The notes under the pieces: model-generated
Told to the model about the DNA's origin: nothing
The model's input: only the letters and a program-made list of their open reading frames with translations
Databases searched by the model: none
Source of the DNA: Symbiodinium sp. CCMP2592
Taxonomy: Eukaryota > Sar > Dinophyceae > Suessiales > Symbiodiniaceae
DNA length: 64,000 bases
Assembly (NCBI GenBank): GCA_905221615.1
Contig: CAJNDT010003113.1
Span: forward strand, 477,501 to 541,500
Direction: 5' to 3'
Program-made: the position numbers and the translations under genes
Part shown: in pieces, positions 39,101 to 46,689 of the stretch
Position numbering within the stretch: the first letter of the stretch is position 1
Layout: each line of letters starts with the position of its first letter

Positions 39101-40631
39101 GCATCACTACATGGACAAAGGAATCAAGTTTGTCATCAAGAATTGGCGACCCGAAGACCTACGCAGAGACGAGGATGGACGGAGAATGAGGGTATGCCCG
39201 GCATGCTACAACATCGTTCCAGCATGTTTCTCCCGATGCACGTCTTGCTGGTCACAGTTCGTTTCGAGCGGATATTACCAAGGTTCTCCACAACGGGAGA
39301 CTCCTACGGAGATCCCCAGTGACTTCATTGCTCAGACAATGGAAGCCGCAGCAGCCGCAGTGCCTGAGGCGCCCGAAGAGGAGCAGGAAGCCATGGAGGT
39401 AGAGACCGTTGCGGAACCTGAGGAAATCCCAGAACCATCTGTCATCGCGGAGGACGATCCAGAACAGGAACCTGATGAAGAAATGGACATAGAGCCAGGA
39501 GAGGACTTTGATGACGCAGTACCAGAAGCAATTGCACAGGAACGTCGTCCCGTCTTCGTTACCGGCCAGTCTTTGAACATCGATCCTGAGCTACAACTTG
39601 CACGTACCGCCATGCAGCCATCCTACTATTCTGGAAAGCGAAATGCCCATTGCATTGACGCGAACATGACCGCTCTTTCGTACATGGCATACGTGGTATG
39701 CAGATCCATCTACAAGGCTTGGTCAGGATTCGCAAAGTGGGCGACTATGCCGTTGTTCCAGATGAGGGAAAGTTTCGCACTTGGCCAACGCTATGATGTG
39801 CTCGGAAAGTGGGGATCTTTGGCGGCAGTGGATAGGGAAACGGGTGTGAGCAAGGATGTGACTGATGAGGAGATCATTCGCTTTGCCAAGGAACCTGAGA
39901 ACCTCAAGCAGTATGATCCCAACGGGACTTACACCTTGAAGCGCTTCCGGACGAACCAGATGCTTTCGTTGCTTACACGGGGAGCCAACATGATGGGAAG
40001 TGGCAGGGACAACTTCAACCCTACTACTTACCTGAAGAGCGAAAGGGATGAAGATGTGAAGGCTATGCACTTTTGTTGCCTGAACGTCCTGTGCGAGGTG
40101 ATTCCAATGGTGACGGGACACCAACAATTCTCAGTGCTACGACCAACGCCAACTGGACCGGTGGACTTCTTGTACATCGACCCCGTCGGTATCCTGCTGA
40201 CTCATTCTGATCAGTCAGTCCAGACCATCGGCTTGCTGGTGGACCACAATGTGCAAATGCCTGCGCATTTCATGGACAGATTGAACAGATCCAAGGCTGA
40301 GAGACAGCAAAACCCGACGACCAAGCGTACTGAAGCCCTACACCACATTTCGGCCGCTGACTATCTCCCTCCAGGTGGTACTTCCATCCTGGACACGCCT
40401 GTCACTACGGAGGAACGTGAAAGCGCTTCTTCGGCCAAGGGACCTTCAAAAGGGCGTGGGAGAACCGGAGGTGAGCAGCATGGAGGCTGGAACTCCAACT
40501 CCTACTACGACTACACCGCCGGCAAAGGCCGAAACAAAGGCAAGGACAAGGGAAAGCATCGGGAACAGTATCCAGAGGAAAACCTCCGGCCCTGGGACCG
40601 CGATCCTGCGACCACGCGAAGATGGAGATGA
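33141..40631 (+). CDS. Second ORF of giant copia element, with Tpt1/KptA-like RNA 2'-phosphotransferase domain
   Basis: 2496 residues, ATG in good context (GAGCCATGG). Residues 1-440 are globular and of unknown family; 455-520 are Pro/Ser/Glu-rich. The middle (about 550-1400) has possible zinc sites, C1029-x2-C1032 ... C1057-x2-C1060, and a CYICYYDAGNC motif. Residues 1584-1910 resemble Tpt1/KptA. An N-terminal winged-helix lobe has LRH (R1602, H1603), then DEGGWVMIEDL and a Lys/Arg-rich helix. The catalytic lobe has VRATSGHS (R1753), FHAT (H1793), GRLHSYW (R1832) and a late AREDGRITDSGIMIV strand pair. A zinc ribbon follows (C2019, C2022, C2029, C2033, C2036). Then comes an acidic Glu/Pro linker, a conserved-looking region 2120-2400, and a Gly/Lys/Arg-rich tail suited to RNA binding. 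No envelope, signal peptide or membrane segment was seen. Tpt1 enzymes remove an RNA 2'-phosphate using NAD+; the activity here is inferred. Confidence 0.93.
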   Translation: MAESYNAYELAFEGVDHEEVFPSGGMMRTFLKFHKFLEMYSGDSSQSVSLPPKITKDKVVDNDLIRTWAAFKAPPLVLLFTCANLSPGGDLSIRVREILKACLFAAPEEYMDKPYGEILAMVIKFGGGLKHIVADYEGKFNAITRFMVDEEVIRDDAKLAVVELEQERKQVRFDLNTATRNIVSADVYYNLAVLINSVETPYQAVTDTRIQQWYTVNQDYYHKLPMSGRAPDQSDLLAEPTLCRVCKLMYMFAKHTGYGLRTYNQECAASNDGATPLNVHQLALMMRTMPQGMGHPLAFAMNSLQAFSVCLHVLHSYVSWVDPETGHPHYRWSNDVLPDSDYTTYAFLKHHVDAVCADQDRNGFQLPDAFRGYTWNQCGVESGYVVDCSTKRATLGIWEAEFQQMGAPSPLMQDDGLFPPNLQRHPSWVYSTGRVAMPTASNLEPEGIVHPEHGRTPGQSQGSAAEPRATPSHGPKRARTDEATASASSSSAAPPPQPSTSQPEEEPSQPTWEEAPIPAGAQESWYHYVNIDEKGCRSSLLATTRDQDEYPPTIDETPKFVANHDVGTTPIQHYVRRLVTYLARIRSVSQSDDKGLNLKVYVKLSTKVWLRMYSRLYHALALVSCVHLPSPPMLTSAVMIEADNDLVDNDEIPEEARINTMNTLNGFRNSLGMGGKPDAATMRSQCTILVQDFDMVARTRGSTHTVRENLGMHGWSEIYIVSPSITTGANYNFQVTKGSLESVNATLDGLTEEQLATVTLHYHLSLQAILIENISFPMSEVGDGAAIRSDLQRQLKVTYVDPIIAAGKRTTRPPIVNINHDLRFVGAASNYLRQKASLFNGFHALGMYIELELRARACVVIHGSSFWSRMYSQMKHASSGVHTLSAEKVPAPDNRVRFKLGFAIYEKQLFCEKMVSTCFVEASKVRSWDETVRTDSVAHPSLVEIWEDKSEVKTSTKISQTWFTGEQQQQIRSGAQGDTVAESSTVTWQDFDIAMTVPEAYYDNRHYWFRIDTYATPNTGYVKGRTFYCPGCEAMKLAECYAQAFFKPTGNGYPGHCIGCAHTSALKMQHQIGSFNDLITSQKYTLACAKHLYDLRLQFVDPRVDIKEFLKVCAEMVYEDIGKTVSHYGGLRITASQAIEYAAWGKAKQLAWDRGYDSEGKTCYICYYDAGNCAYAGFMRMLLTPEERQECYRGSVLPKEELLGDTVELALGLLTIAMRHPSHFPNWGGLEGANACARGIERSFFRYASAEAIELITVDSPRKRTPPKKNEAVAEIVNNMSADLVIDFTVIVDGDIYPVEIARTDETQAADNVTDDPGFSVAPPIPAQDVDVDAQPEEEQGAEGPDPRHAIREGFVTQLQDYVGVLAQGEMSVGSDRLTFCVACGSDLHTLSNCTENAATRDLVLRGVQIIKESLLRYPRRVPPQEAEPMDVDTTDHVSVASSDRRPKAKARPRRGGEAVRGDVVLIRYENKHNLCTDVENRRGLHDACGVPLQESGPENSQRVVDLIEQLSDHRDRRLPQRGDRPSFAYDDTTHSYTNAGYESIGGGRPIRCGILDLIPTKGASFINNRWDLVNEVVLRDITRQRRLNADWALSCIQSDLRHRIARRPGSEWLDNRCQVAFNSVIKCDEGGWVMIEDLVRHEPLWTHESRRITEAVSRTDEQQKKRVYNERLQLLFQGNMIAATKRHKAKIRLQFLGVRVKDPGTETLGSAGSNRLVSVQDQITEIQNNDHCRHGQRYLNMCNGWVKPWAVRATSGHSAHSDPQNNLLQLDKNRFAISPSMTLLQRLGGAFHATACRNLDSIVTQGIMPGSEDPDGDFDHRRQFRGNQGGRLHSYWGVFAPFDHRNATTKMRVHGRDAKHMPLAVLHVPSQDLAREDGRITDSGIMIVGRTIPFHFVKEVWFCVPDPRDTHSFALVEKIYDERLEKELVLDYNASPLLPEFERYRTPSKIMELLCEMPPGPHDTSKEQIIRDLTTVLESHRENTVRHHYMDKGIKFVIKNWRPEDLRRDEDGRRMRVCPACYNIVPACFSRCTSCWSQFVSSGYYQGSPQRETPTEIPSDFIAQTMEAAAAAVPEAPEEEQEAMEVETVAEPEEIPEPSVIAEDDPEQEPDEEMDIEPGEDFDDAVPEAIAQERRPVFVTGQSLNIDPELQLARTAMQPSYYSGKRNAHCIDANMTALSYMAYVVCRSIYKAWSGFAKWATMPLFQMRESFALGQRYDVLGKWGSLAAVDRETGVSKDVTDEEIIRFAKEPENLKQYDPNGTYTLKRFRTNQMLSLLTRGANMMGSGRDNFNPTTYLKSERDEDVKAMHFCCLNVLCEVIPMVTGHQQFSVLRPTPTGPVDFLYIDPVGILLTHSDQSVQTIGLLVDHNVQMPAHFMDRLNRSKAERQQNPTTKRTEALHHISAADYLPPGGTSILDTPVTTEERESASSAKGPSKGRGRTGGEQHGGWNSNSYYDYTAGKGRNKGKDKGKHREQYPEENLRPWDRDPATTRRWR
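37890..38870 (+). other. Tpt1/KptA-like domain within ORF2
   Basis: Codons 1584-1910. Both lobes appear in the right order: LRH plus DG in the winged-helix lobe; R-A-x-x-GHS, H-A-T and R-x-H-x-Y/W in the ADP-ribosyltransferase-fold lobe. The four residues corresponding to the known Arg-His-Arg-Arg active site are R1602, H1603, R1753 and R1832. An insertion of roughly 80-110 residues separates the lobes compared with compact bacterial KptA. HAT replaces the usual HGT. Confidence 0.72.
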
Positions 40632-40889
40632 ATCAACGCTTGGTCTTCCTCGCCTATCAGTTCGTGACCTCTGAGCTTCGCCCATGGAATGCCATCGCGA
40701 ATGCTTCTTTCTTCGGTGACGCCTGATTCGTTTGTCATTTCAGGGGATCGTTACTGACGTAGATGAGTGTCACAACGTTTCTAATTGGGATGCAAAGCTC
40801 TGATTTTCAATGTCAACGTTGCGGCGGAACATTTTCTGTTGTCCTATCGTGCCATCTTCCGGGTGAGCAGCGTCGGAGACGCAACTCAT
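40632..40889 (+). other. 3' untranslated region of giant element
   Basis: No ORF of note between the ORF2 stop and the polypurine tract. TTTGTCATTTCAG at about 40732-40744 resembles a splice acceptor. Confidence 0.5.
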
Positions 40890-40895
40890 GGGGGG
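40890..40895 (+). promoter_or_regulatory. Short polypurine tract GGGGGG
   Basis: Six G directly before the 3' LTR, the expected plus-strand primer position. Short for a polypurine tract. Confidence 0.65.
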
Positions 40896-41328
40896 TGCGA
40901 ACGGACTGCGATGCCTTGTCAAGTTCTAAGGTGTCACTATAAGAGCTGTGAGCAAGACCGTGTAAAGTGCAAGAGAAGGGGGCACGCTACGCGTCCCTCG
41001 ACTCTAAGGGGGCATGCTACGCATCCCTCATCTTTACCTTTCTATGTGACCGCCAACGCAACGTTTGGCTCAAGTCAATGCCCATAGCTAAGTGCTATAT
41101 GTGTCTTCTATCCTGAGCAATCAGAGCTATCCCGTTGCACAGACGAACCGCCGCCGGCAGTGAGTGCAAAAGGAACGGCCGCCGGTTCTGCCTGCATAGG
41201 ATTGCACGTGTGGAAGTAAGAGGGAGAGACAGGGTCCAGTCTGTGGAGAGTGCAAGCCAGCCACACCTACATTCATTACAGCTCTGGTGGGGAGAGCAGC
41301 AACCAAGTCGAGATCAATCCCCCACGCA
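40896..41328 (+). repeat. 3' LTR of giant copia element
   Basis: 433 bp, same as 21633-22065 by eye, TG...CA ends, followed by the TSD copy GATAA. Confidence 0.96.
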
Positions 41329-41333
41329 GATAA
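41329..41333. repeat. Target-site duplication GATAA (right copy)
   Basis: Matches 21628-21632 exactly. Confidence 0.95.
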
Positions 41334-42569
41334 CCTTTCAACGAGCCCAAGATCTGAGAACCCATCATAAAGAAGCAGCCTATTGGGTAGGGCCTTTCTA
41401 GGAGTGATCCAGGAGTCGAAGAGAATAACCGGAAGAATACCACAAACCTCGAAAGAATTTCGTGCAGGTGACCCTAGGTAATACGTTATAGAATACCCCC
41501 TATATACCTCATATATACCTTCTTGAGTACCCTATAGCCGTATAGCCTATACATTAGGTTAAAGAATACGTTCTATAAGATAATCTTTACGTTCATGTTG
41601 ATGCCTTGCACAACCCCTTATACAATGCGTTATGGAGTACCCGATAGAGAGCCCAAAACAACGTTACATACTTGGCCTTTTATAGGCCTTGTAGAATATC
41701 ATCTGCAATCCCCTACAGACTAGCTTACAGAATATACACAATGTCTATGATACCCTCTGAGTACCCCATAGGAAGTCCTGAAGATAACCCTATGGAATAT
41801 TCTATAACATACCCGTAAAATGCACCATAGAATGCCTTGTAGAATACTTTATAGATAACGGGTTAATGGGAGGAAAATCAGGAGCACAAAGCTCTGCGCT
41901 ATACCTGCAATGTGCCCAATGAAGAAATCAAAAACAAGAGCATATAGAACACCTTACACGATAATCCTTCCTTACATCTTAAAGAATTTCATATAGATAC
42001 CCATAGATTATAGAAACTTTTTATGCCTTTACGAATCTTGTTGAATACCCGCTGGTGATTTCGCCAATATTTACAGACCAAAGAATGAACGCTCAGCTTG
42101 ACTAAGATGTTCTCCACCACTTGCCATCATTTTGAAAACCGTTCACCAACACGAAGCACTCGAGATCCTGGTAAACATGTTCGGCACATAAAGCACAAGC
42201 TTCATGAACAAGTGACATAAGGAAAAAACATTACAAAAAAGCTTAAAAATGCGAACACGTGCCATCGGGTAGGTAGGCGACAAACAGTTCGTTTCTGTAG
42301 GATCTGTAGGCACGGCTTGGTTTTGAGGTTCTTCACGAGAGAATATGTGTTCAGTTTAGGAAGCATTATGAGCATCAGCATCGTGTAAATAAGTTGAACT
42401 CAGACACGACGTGTAAAGTCTTAAATCTCTGCGATCATCTCGTCGGGAAGCGACGACGCGCGCTCAAACACCGCATCCATATGTCCCGATCGAGAATACA
42501 GAACGCAGAATGTGTAAACTGAGCACTTGGTTTCAAACAGCTTCAGACAGTGTGCCCGGAGCCGAACGG
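41334..42569. repeat. AT-rich GAATACC satellite remnant and spacer
   Basis: From about 41480 to 42060 the same GAATACCCTATAG-type words as on the left of the element recur, showing that the element split this satellite. The rest has no recognised gene. Confidence 0.65.
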
Positions 42570-42800
42570 AAAAACCTAACTGAAAAAGCCTAACTGAAAA
42601 AACCTAACTGAAAAAACCTAAAAAACTTAAAAAACCTAAACTCGGGAAGTCCTGCAAAGAGATATCCATGACAAGACTCTCGAGATTTAGGTTTTTTAGG
42701 TTTTTTAGGTTTTTCCAGTTAGGTTTTTTCAGTTAGGTTTTTTTCAGTTAGGTTTTTTCAGGTAGGTTTTTTCAGTTAGGTTTTGTCAGTTAGGTTTTTC
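42570..42800. repeat. Foldback of AACCTAACTGAAAAA units
   Basis: The left arm (42570-42640) is CCTAACTGAAAAA and CCTAAAAAA units; the right arm (42686-42800) is their reverse complement (TTTTTTAGG, TTTTTTCAGTTAGG). Loop about 45 nt. The right arm is longer, with about eight units. Confidence 0.9.
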
Positions 42801-42894
42801 AACTAGGCTCCCTAAACCCCCAAACCCTTGCCCTGGGCCCTTGAAGAACAACTGTGTAACGACGTTGTCGACGGCGCGTACATGAAGCCAACAA

Positions 42895-42920
42895 ACGGTG
42901 GATCCATGGGGGGGGGGGCA

Positions 42921-42953
<33 letters not shown>
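42895..42953. repeat. GGTGGATCC/G-run/(TA)n repeat
   Basis: GGTGGATCCATGGGGGGGGG followed by CACC and (AT)n. The reverse complement of 19990-20041 has GGTGGATCC, a G-run, TAGC and (AT)n, so the two look like inverted copies of one repeat family. Confidence 0.7.
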
Positions 42954-42958
<5 letters not shown>

Positions 42959-44290
42959 GTATTAAGATATATTCAGTTTTTTCTTAGTATATTTTGGACA
43001 AAATAACGGCCCACCATCCGTCATTCGGGGCGTTGTGGGCTTTTGGGTAGGCATTTGGACTATGCCTGCTTATATCGGGTTGACAAAAGGTTGCGCGTCC
43101 ACTGGGCAAATTTTGCCCAAACAGTATGTTACTGCATCAGTAGGAACTCTTAAATGTAGAGTACATGGATGGAATGTTCAAGGCACGTTCACAACCGTTC
43201 TGCAGCTCCCGTTGTGGTGCGACGCACACACTGCCATGGTTCCATGCCGGCGCCGTCTGCCAGGAACTTCGAATGCTGTATAAGTCAAACACTTCAGCAC
43301 CATGTTGGCCTTGAGTAACCTTCATGTGTCGTAATTAGACTTTACCGGACCGTTGGGTTCTTCCGCTTGGTCTCACAATCAGAGTCGCTGGAGCCGGCCT
43401 TCAAAGTGCTCGGAGTGTTGTGTCTTGGCAGCGCCACACTATTCGGCCTGTCCGGGGCTCTTTGCTGTGGCGCTGCCAAGTTATGCTTGGTCTTGGAGGT
43501 GGCCGGGCCTAGTGCTCTTCTCTGCTTATGTATTGGCATCTGTGCTGGCATCATGAGAAGCACCCCAAACAAGCCTTTCACTAGAGCTTGCAACAGTGTC
43601 AATGATTTTGCAAGAGGCCGATAGGGAAAGCGGCTGCAATGTTAGAGAATTTTGCAAAGACCCGAAGACAGCTGTAGAGCCCCCGCCAAATGCCGAGGCT
43701 GGCACCTGGCGGAATAGGGAATATCGGAATATCCGAAAATCCCAGCTTTGGACTGGACGGCAGGGTTTTAGCACATTGACTGTCGCTCCGGCGCCTTTTT
43801 GTTTGTGGACTCCTGCGGTTGCGCAGTGCTGTGGGCCAAGGCAAGAGCGAGCGGGTGAGGGAGTGAGGGGCACACACACACACACACACACGCACATCTC
43901 ACGTACTTACCCGTGGTCATTCTTGACCAAGCAACACCGTCGAAGTCTTGAAACCCCAGAGATCGAAGTTCTCAAGCCCCAGATGGGCCGACTGAGGCTT
44001 TTCCACCTTCCTTGAAACTGCGGGGGTGGCTTGTTGAGAACACAACATGTCACATGTCTCTTGACATCCCAGGACCAAATTGTAGTTCGGCAGATGAAGG
44101 CTCGATCCGAGACCGTGGCGCGATACTTGACTGCCAGGGGCTACGGCTGCTTTGAGGGTGGAGGCTGGAACATGTCCGTGTTTGCACATGCTCTTGACCC
44201 ACAACCTAATCATCACGTAGCTATGAGGGTGATTGGTTTGTAAGGTTTCGGGCTCAGGGCTGCCAACCTGAACGACGAAAACTGGGATTA
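42954..44290. other. Spacer upstream of candidate host gene
   Basis: Holds a 15-bp inverted repeat (43424-43480) and a short (CA)n (43871-43891). Upstream exons of the following gene may lie here but none could be placed. Confidence 0.5.
43424..43480. repeat. 15-bp perfect inverted repeat
   Basis: CTTGGCAGCGCCACA (43424-43438) and TGTGGCGCTGCCAAG (43466-43480) are exact complements around a 27-nt loop. Confidence 0.85.
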
Positions 44291-45740
44291 GTGGAATTAC
44301 GCAACAACCCAGCAGATGACTTCCATTTCGTGGTGGGCTGCATGAAGCTGCCGTTGCCAAAATCTGCTTTGGTTTCAAGCCAAGTCCAGCAGAAATCGGC
44401 TTTGAAACCACCACCTTCGATCAGCTCCGTCTGCATGCTTGTGCCAGTTTATCCGCCTCATTTCCGTGCCCTCGCAGCACGAATGGAGATGGTCAAGAGA
44501 ACAAACACTGGCCCGCCCGTTAAGTCGGTCGTTGTGTTTGGAGATGATGTGGAGTCTGACGACTTCTGCTCAAGGCACAGGGCCAGATGTTTCGACGAGG
44601 ATTTCCACCCTCTGCTGCTGGAGGACTTGCTGGGCTCCGCAGCACATGCGAAGCTAAAGAGAAGGCTGCGGTTGCAATATCTGCCAGCAAACTTTAAATA
44701 CAGCGGGGAGAGGCATGGTTGCTTGGCGAAGTCGGCTGGGCGCATTTACCAAGCCATAAAGAAGTTTTATGGCGTGGCTTACAGACCTTCTGAATGTCAG
44801 ACGTACTGGGTTTCTGATGCCGAGTCTGTGCCCTTCCGAAAGCACAATCTGACAGAGCATTTGGCTCTGAACTCGCGGTCCCCGAGAATCGTAGTGAGCA
44901 CTTGGCACGATGAGCCAGACTGTGCTAATGTGGCTGCTGACGATGGGACGGACCAAGCCTGTGCCATCATGATGACGAACCAAACGAGTCTCGGCTGTGC
45001 TTCGGACATAGTCGCAAAGTTGCGTATCTATGTTCAATTCTCAGAGACGTCTAAAGCTATGATCCTCATCAGTCAACGAAGGAATGGCATGCGCTTTAGG
45101 AACGATGATGCGCAGTCAGTATGGACACCTGGTCGATGGAAGAAAGTCTTTCACAACGTGGACCAGTGGTGGTATTACGACCGCACCGTGACAGCAGAGT
45201 GGCTAGACTTCTTAGCAACTTCAACAGGTATGCCTGCCTGGTCAGTCTTTGGGTTTTATGATGTATCTGACATGTCCGTGTATGGCATGATGATGCATTG
45301 GTCTGCATTCTATGCTCACCCAGGCCGCACTGAAGTCGTGAATATCAGAGCAGAAATCCGGAAGGTCGATCCTAGCGCCTTCAGCAAGTGCTGCAAGTGT
45401 TCGCAAGCAGCGACGGGTCCGGGTCTACCTGGCCCAGGCCCCCCCCCGATGCTCAACGGCCGTTAAGCTGTTTCAGGGCTGCCTGACAGTAATCCCTCTC
45501 GAGCGACGCTTGGAGATCGTCATCGAGCGGCTGGGCTTTTTTGGCTTCTCAAATTACAATCGTTTCCAAGATATCCCGGATTTCGCATACAACACGCTGA
45601 CAGATGCAAAGCACGGTTTGCACTGGTGCTACATCAACTGTTTCAAGATCGATGCAATGCGTAAGATGCTGCGCTTGAAAGATGTCGATCTTCACGGAAT
45701 CTATCAGCAGAGGGAAGCTTTCACGCAGACCAACGTGTGA
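44291..45740 (+). CDS. Candidate host gene, two exons, glycosyltransferase-like
   Basis: Exon 1 to 45364, a 112-nt GT...AG intron 45365-45476 (phase 0), exon 2 45477-45740 ending TGA. Joining at these sites keeps frame and removes a Gly/Pro-rich tail that otherwise ends exon 1; the acceptor reads TTTCAG then GG. Conserved-looking blocks are LVPVYPPHFRAL, VVVFGDDVESDDF, KKFYGVAYRPSECQTYWVSDAES, then in exon 2 PLERRLEIVIERLGFFGF. The VPVYPPHF opening, VFGDD and D-A-E-S pattern recall nucleotide-sugar-dependent glycosyltransferase-like proteins (DUF6492 type), but I am not certain. The start at 44291 is provisional; residues before LVPVYPP look non-coding, and an acceptor near 44420 is possible. 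It is the only region outside the retrotransposons that looks like an unbroken gene. Confidence 0.5.
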
Positions 45741-46602
45741 AGGAAGCTACTCACGAAAAGGTCCGAGGGCATTTGCTCAAAGTCTGGACATACTTCAAGG
45801 TGCCTTTTTGGTTCCTTCTTTCCATGAGCTCGAGCTCCCTAAACTCGTTGGCCCGAGAAGACCAAAACACCCTGGACTCCCAAAATCGGGAAAAAATCGG
45901 GAAGGCCTCGAGTCCTCGAAGCCCAACCCAAATGTAGTAACCTCAAGAAGTAGCTCCTGCTTCACAACCCGCCAAAAAGCATGATGCATGTTGAGGGGGC
46001 CCGAAGGCGGACCCGGACCTCAAGTCGTTGAATCGAAGTTCGCCACACGCAATGCTGCGACCCACAACAGACGAACAAACAAAAGCCTAGACACTGGCAT
46101 GAACAGCCGCAAGGCTACAAGCCTTGAAGGCCTTTAGCCCGAAACCCTAATCCAGCCTTTCCCGACTTCGACCCCAAACCTGAAAGCCACCCTGGCCCGC
46201 GACTGAAGGAAAGCTCAAAGGTTTGGAGGGCTGAGGTTCGAGGCTTTGGGTTTCACTTTGTCGGACTTGCATTTTAGGCTTTCGGGTCTGGGGAATTATA
46301 AGGCCTACATTAGGGTTCACAAATTGGATTTGGGGTTTAAGGCAAAGCTCGAAATCTGCGAAGCAGGACAAGGGCAGCAGAGCCGAGGTGTGACGTCTCG
46401 GAGCTTGTCTGATGGGTTAGTGTAGGGCTTAGGGTTTTTGATAGCTTCAGCATATAAACTCTGGACATCATCCTGCATCTTCGCCGCAGATTTCCTTTCA
46501 ACACCGACAAACCCCCAAATCGAAAATCCTAAGCCCTAAGCCCAAAGCACCCCCAAAACGTGTTCGTCTCAGAACCTTATCGAAATTCTCGAAGCTTCCC
46601 AG
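45741..46602. other. Spacer, no gene recognised
   Basis: Contains several TTTAGGG/CCCTAA words (46144-46440). No coding region seen. Confidence 0.5.
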
Positions 46603-46680
46603 CTCAAGGTCGTGATCCTCGGTGCCGGATCTCTCGCAGCTTCCCGGGCTCTCCGCGAAGCCGAGGCTGGCTTCAATCCT
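46603..46680 (+). pseudogene. Possible exon fragment with Rossmann-type glycine motif
   Basis: After CTTCCCAG (acceptor-like) the frame reads LKVVILGAGSLAASRALREA, a strand, GxGxxA, helix pattern as in FAD/NAD-binding oxidoreductases. It extends only about 25 residues before losing resemblance. Could be chance. Confidence 0.25.
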
Positions 46681-46689
46681 CGACATCTG

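Larger units (their letters stand above)
21633..41328 (+). mobile_element. Giant Ty1/copia retrotransposon, 19.7 kb, apparently intact
   Basis: 19,696 bp bounded by two 433-bp LTRs that I could not distinguish by eye, and a perfect 5-bp TSD. Order: 5' LTR, half-tRNA-type primer site, 64-nt leader, ORF1 (gag, CCCH fingers, protease, integrase, RT, RNase H, 800-residue extension), 112-nt intercistronic region with hairpins, ORF2 (2496 aa with a Tpt1-like domain), about 260 nt 3' untranslated, GGGGGG tract, 3' LTR. Both ORFs are open across 18.4 kb. It inserted in the GAATACC-type satellite, which continues on the right from 41450. It is far larger than typical copia elements (about 5-10 kb). 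Confidence 0.96.

Noticed and set aside
33141-40631. ORF2 as a retroviral-type envelope
   Set aside because: No signal peptide or membrane-spanning segment; zinc motifs, a Tpt1-like domain and a basic tail point to a nucleic-acid role.
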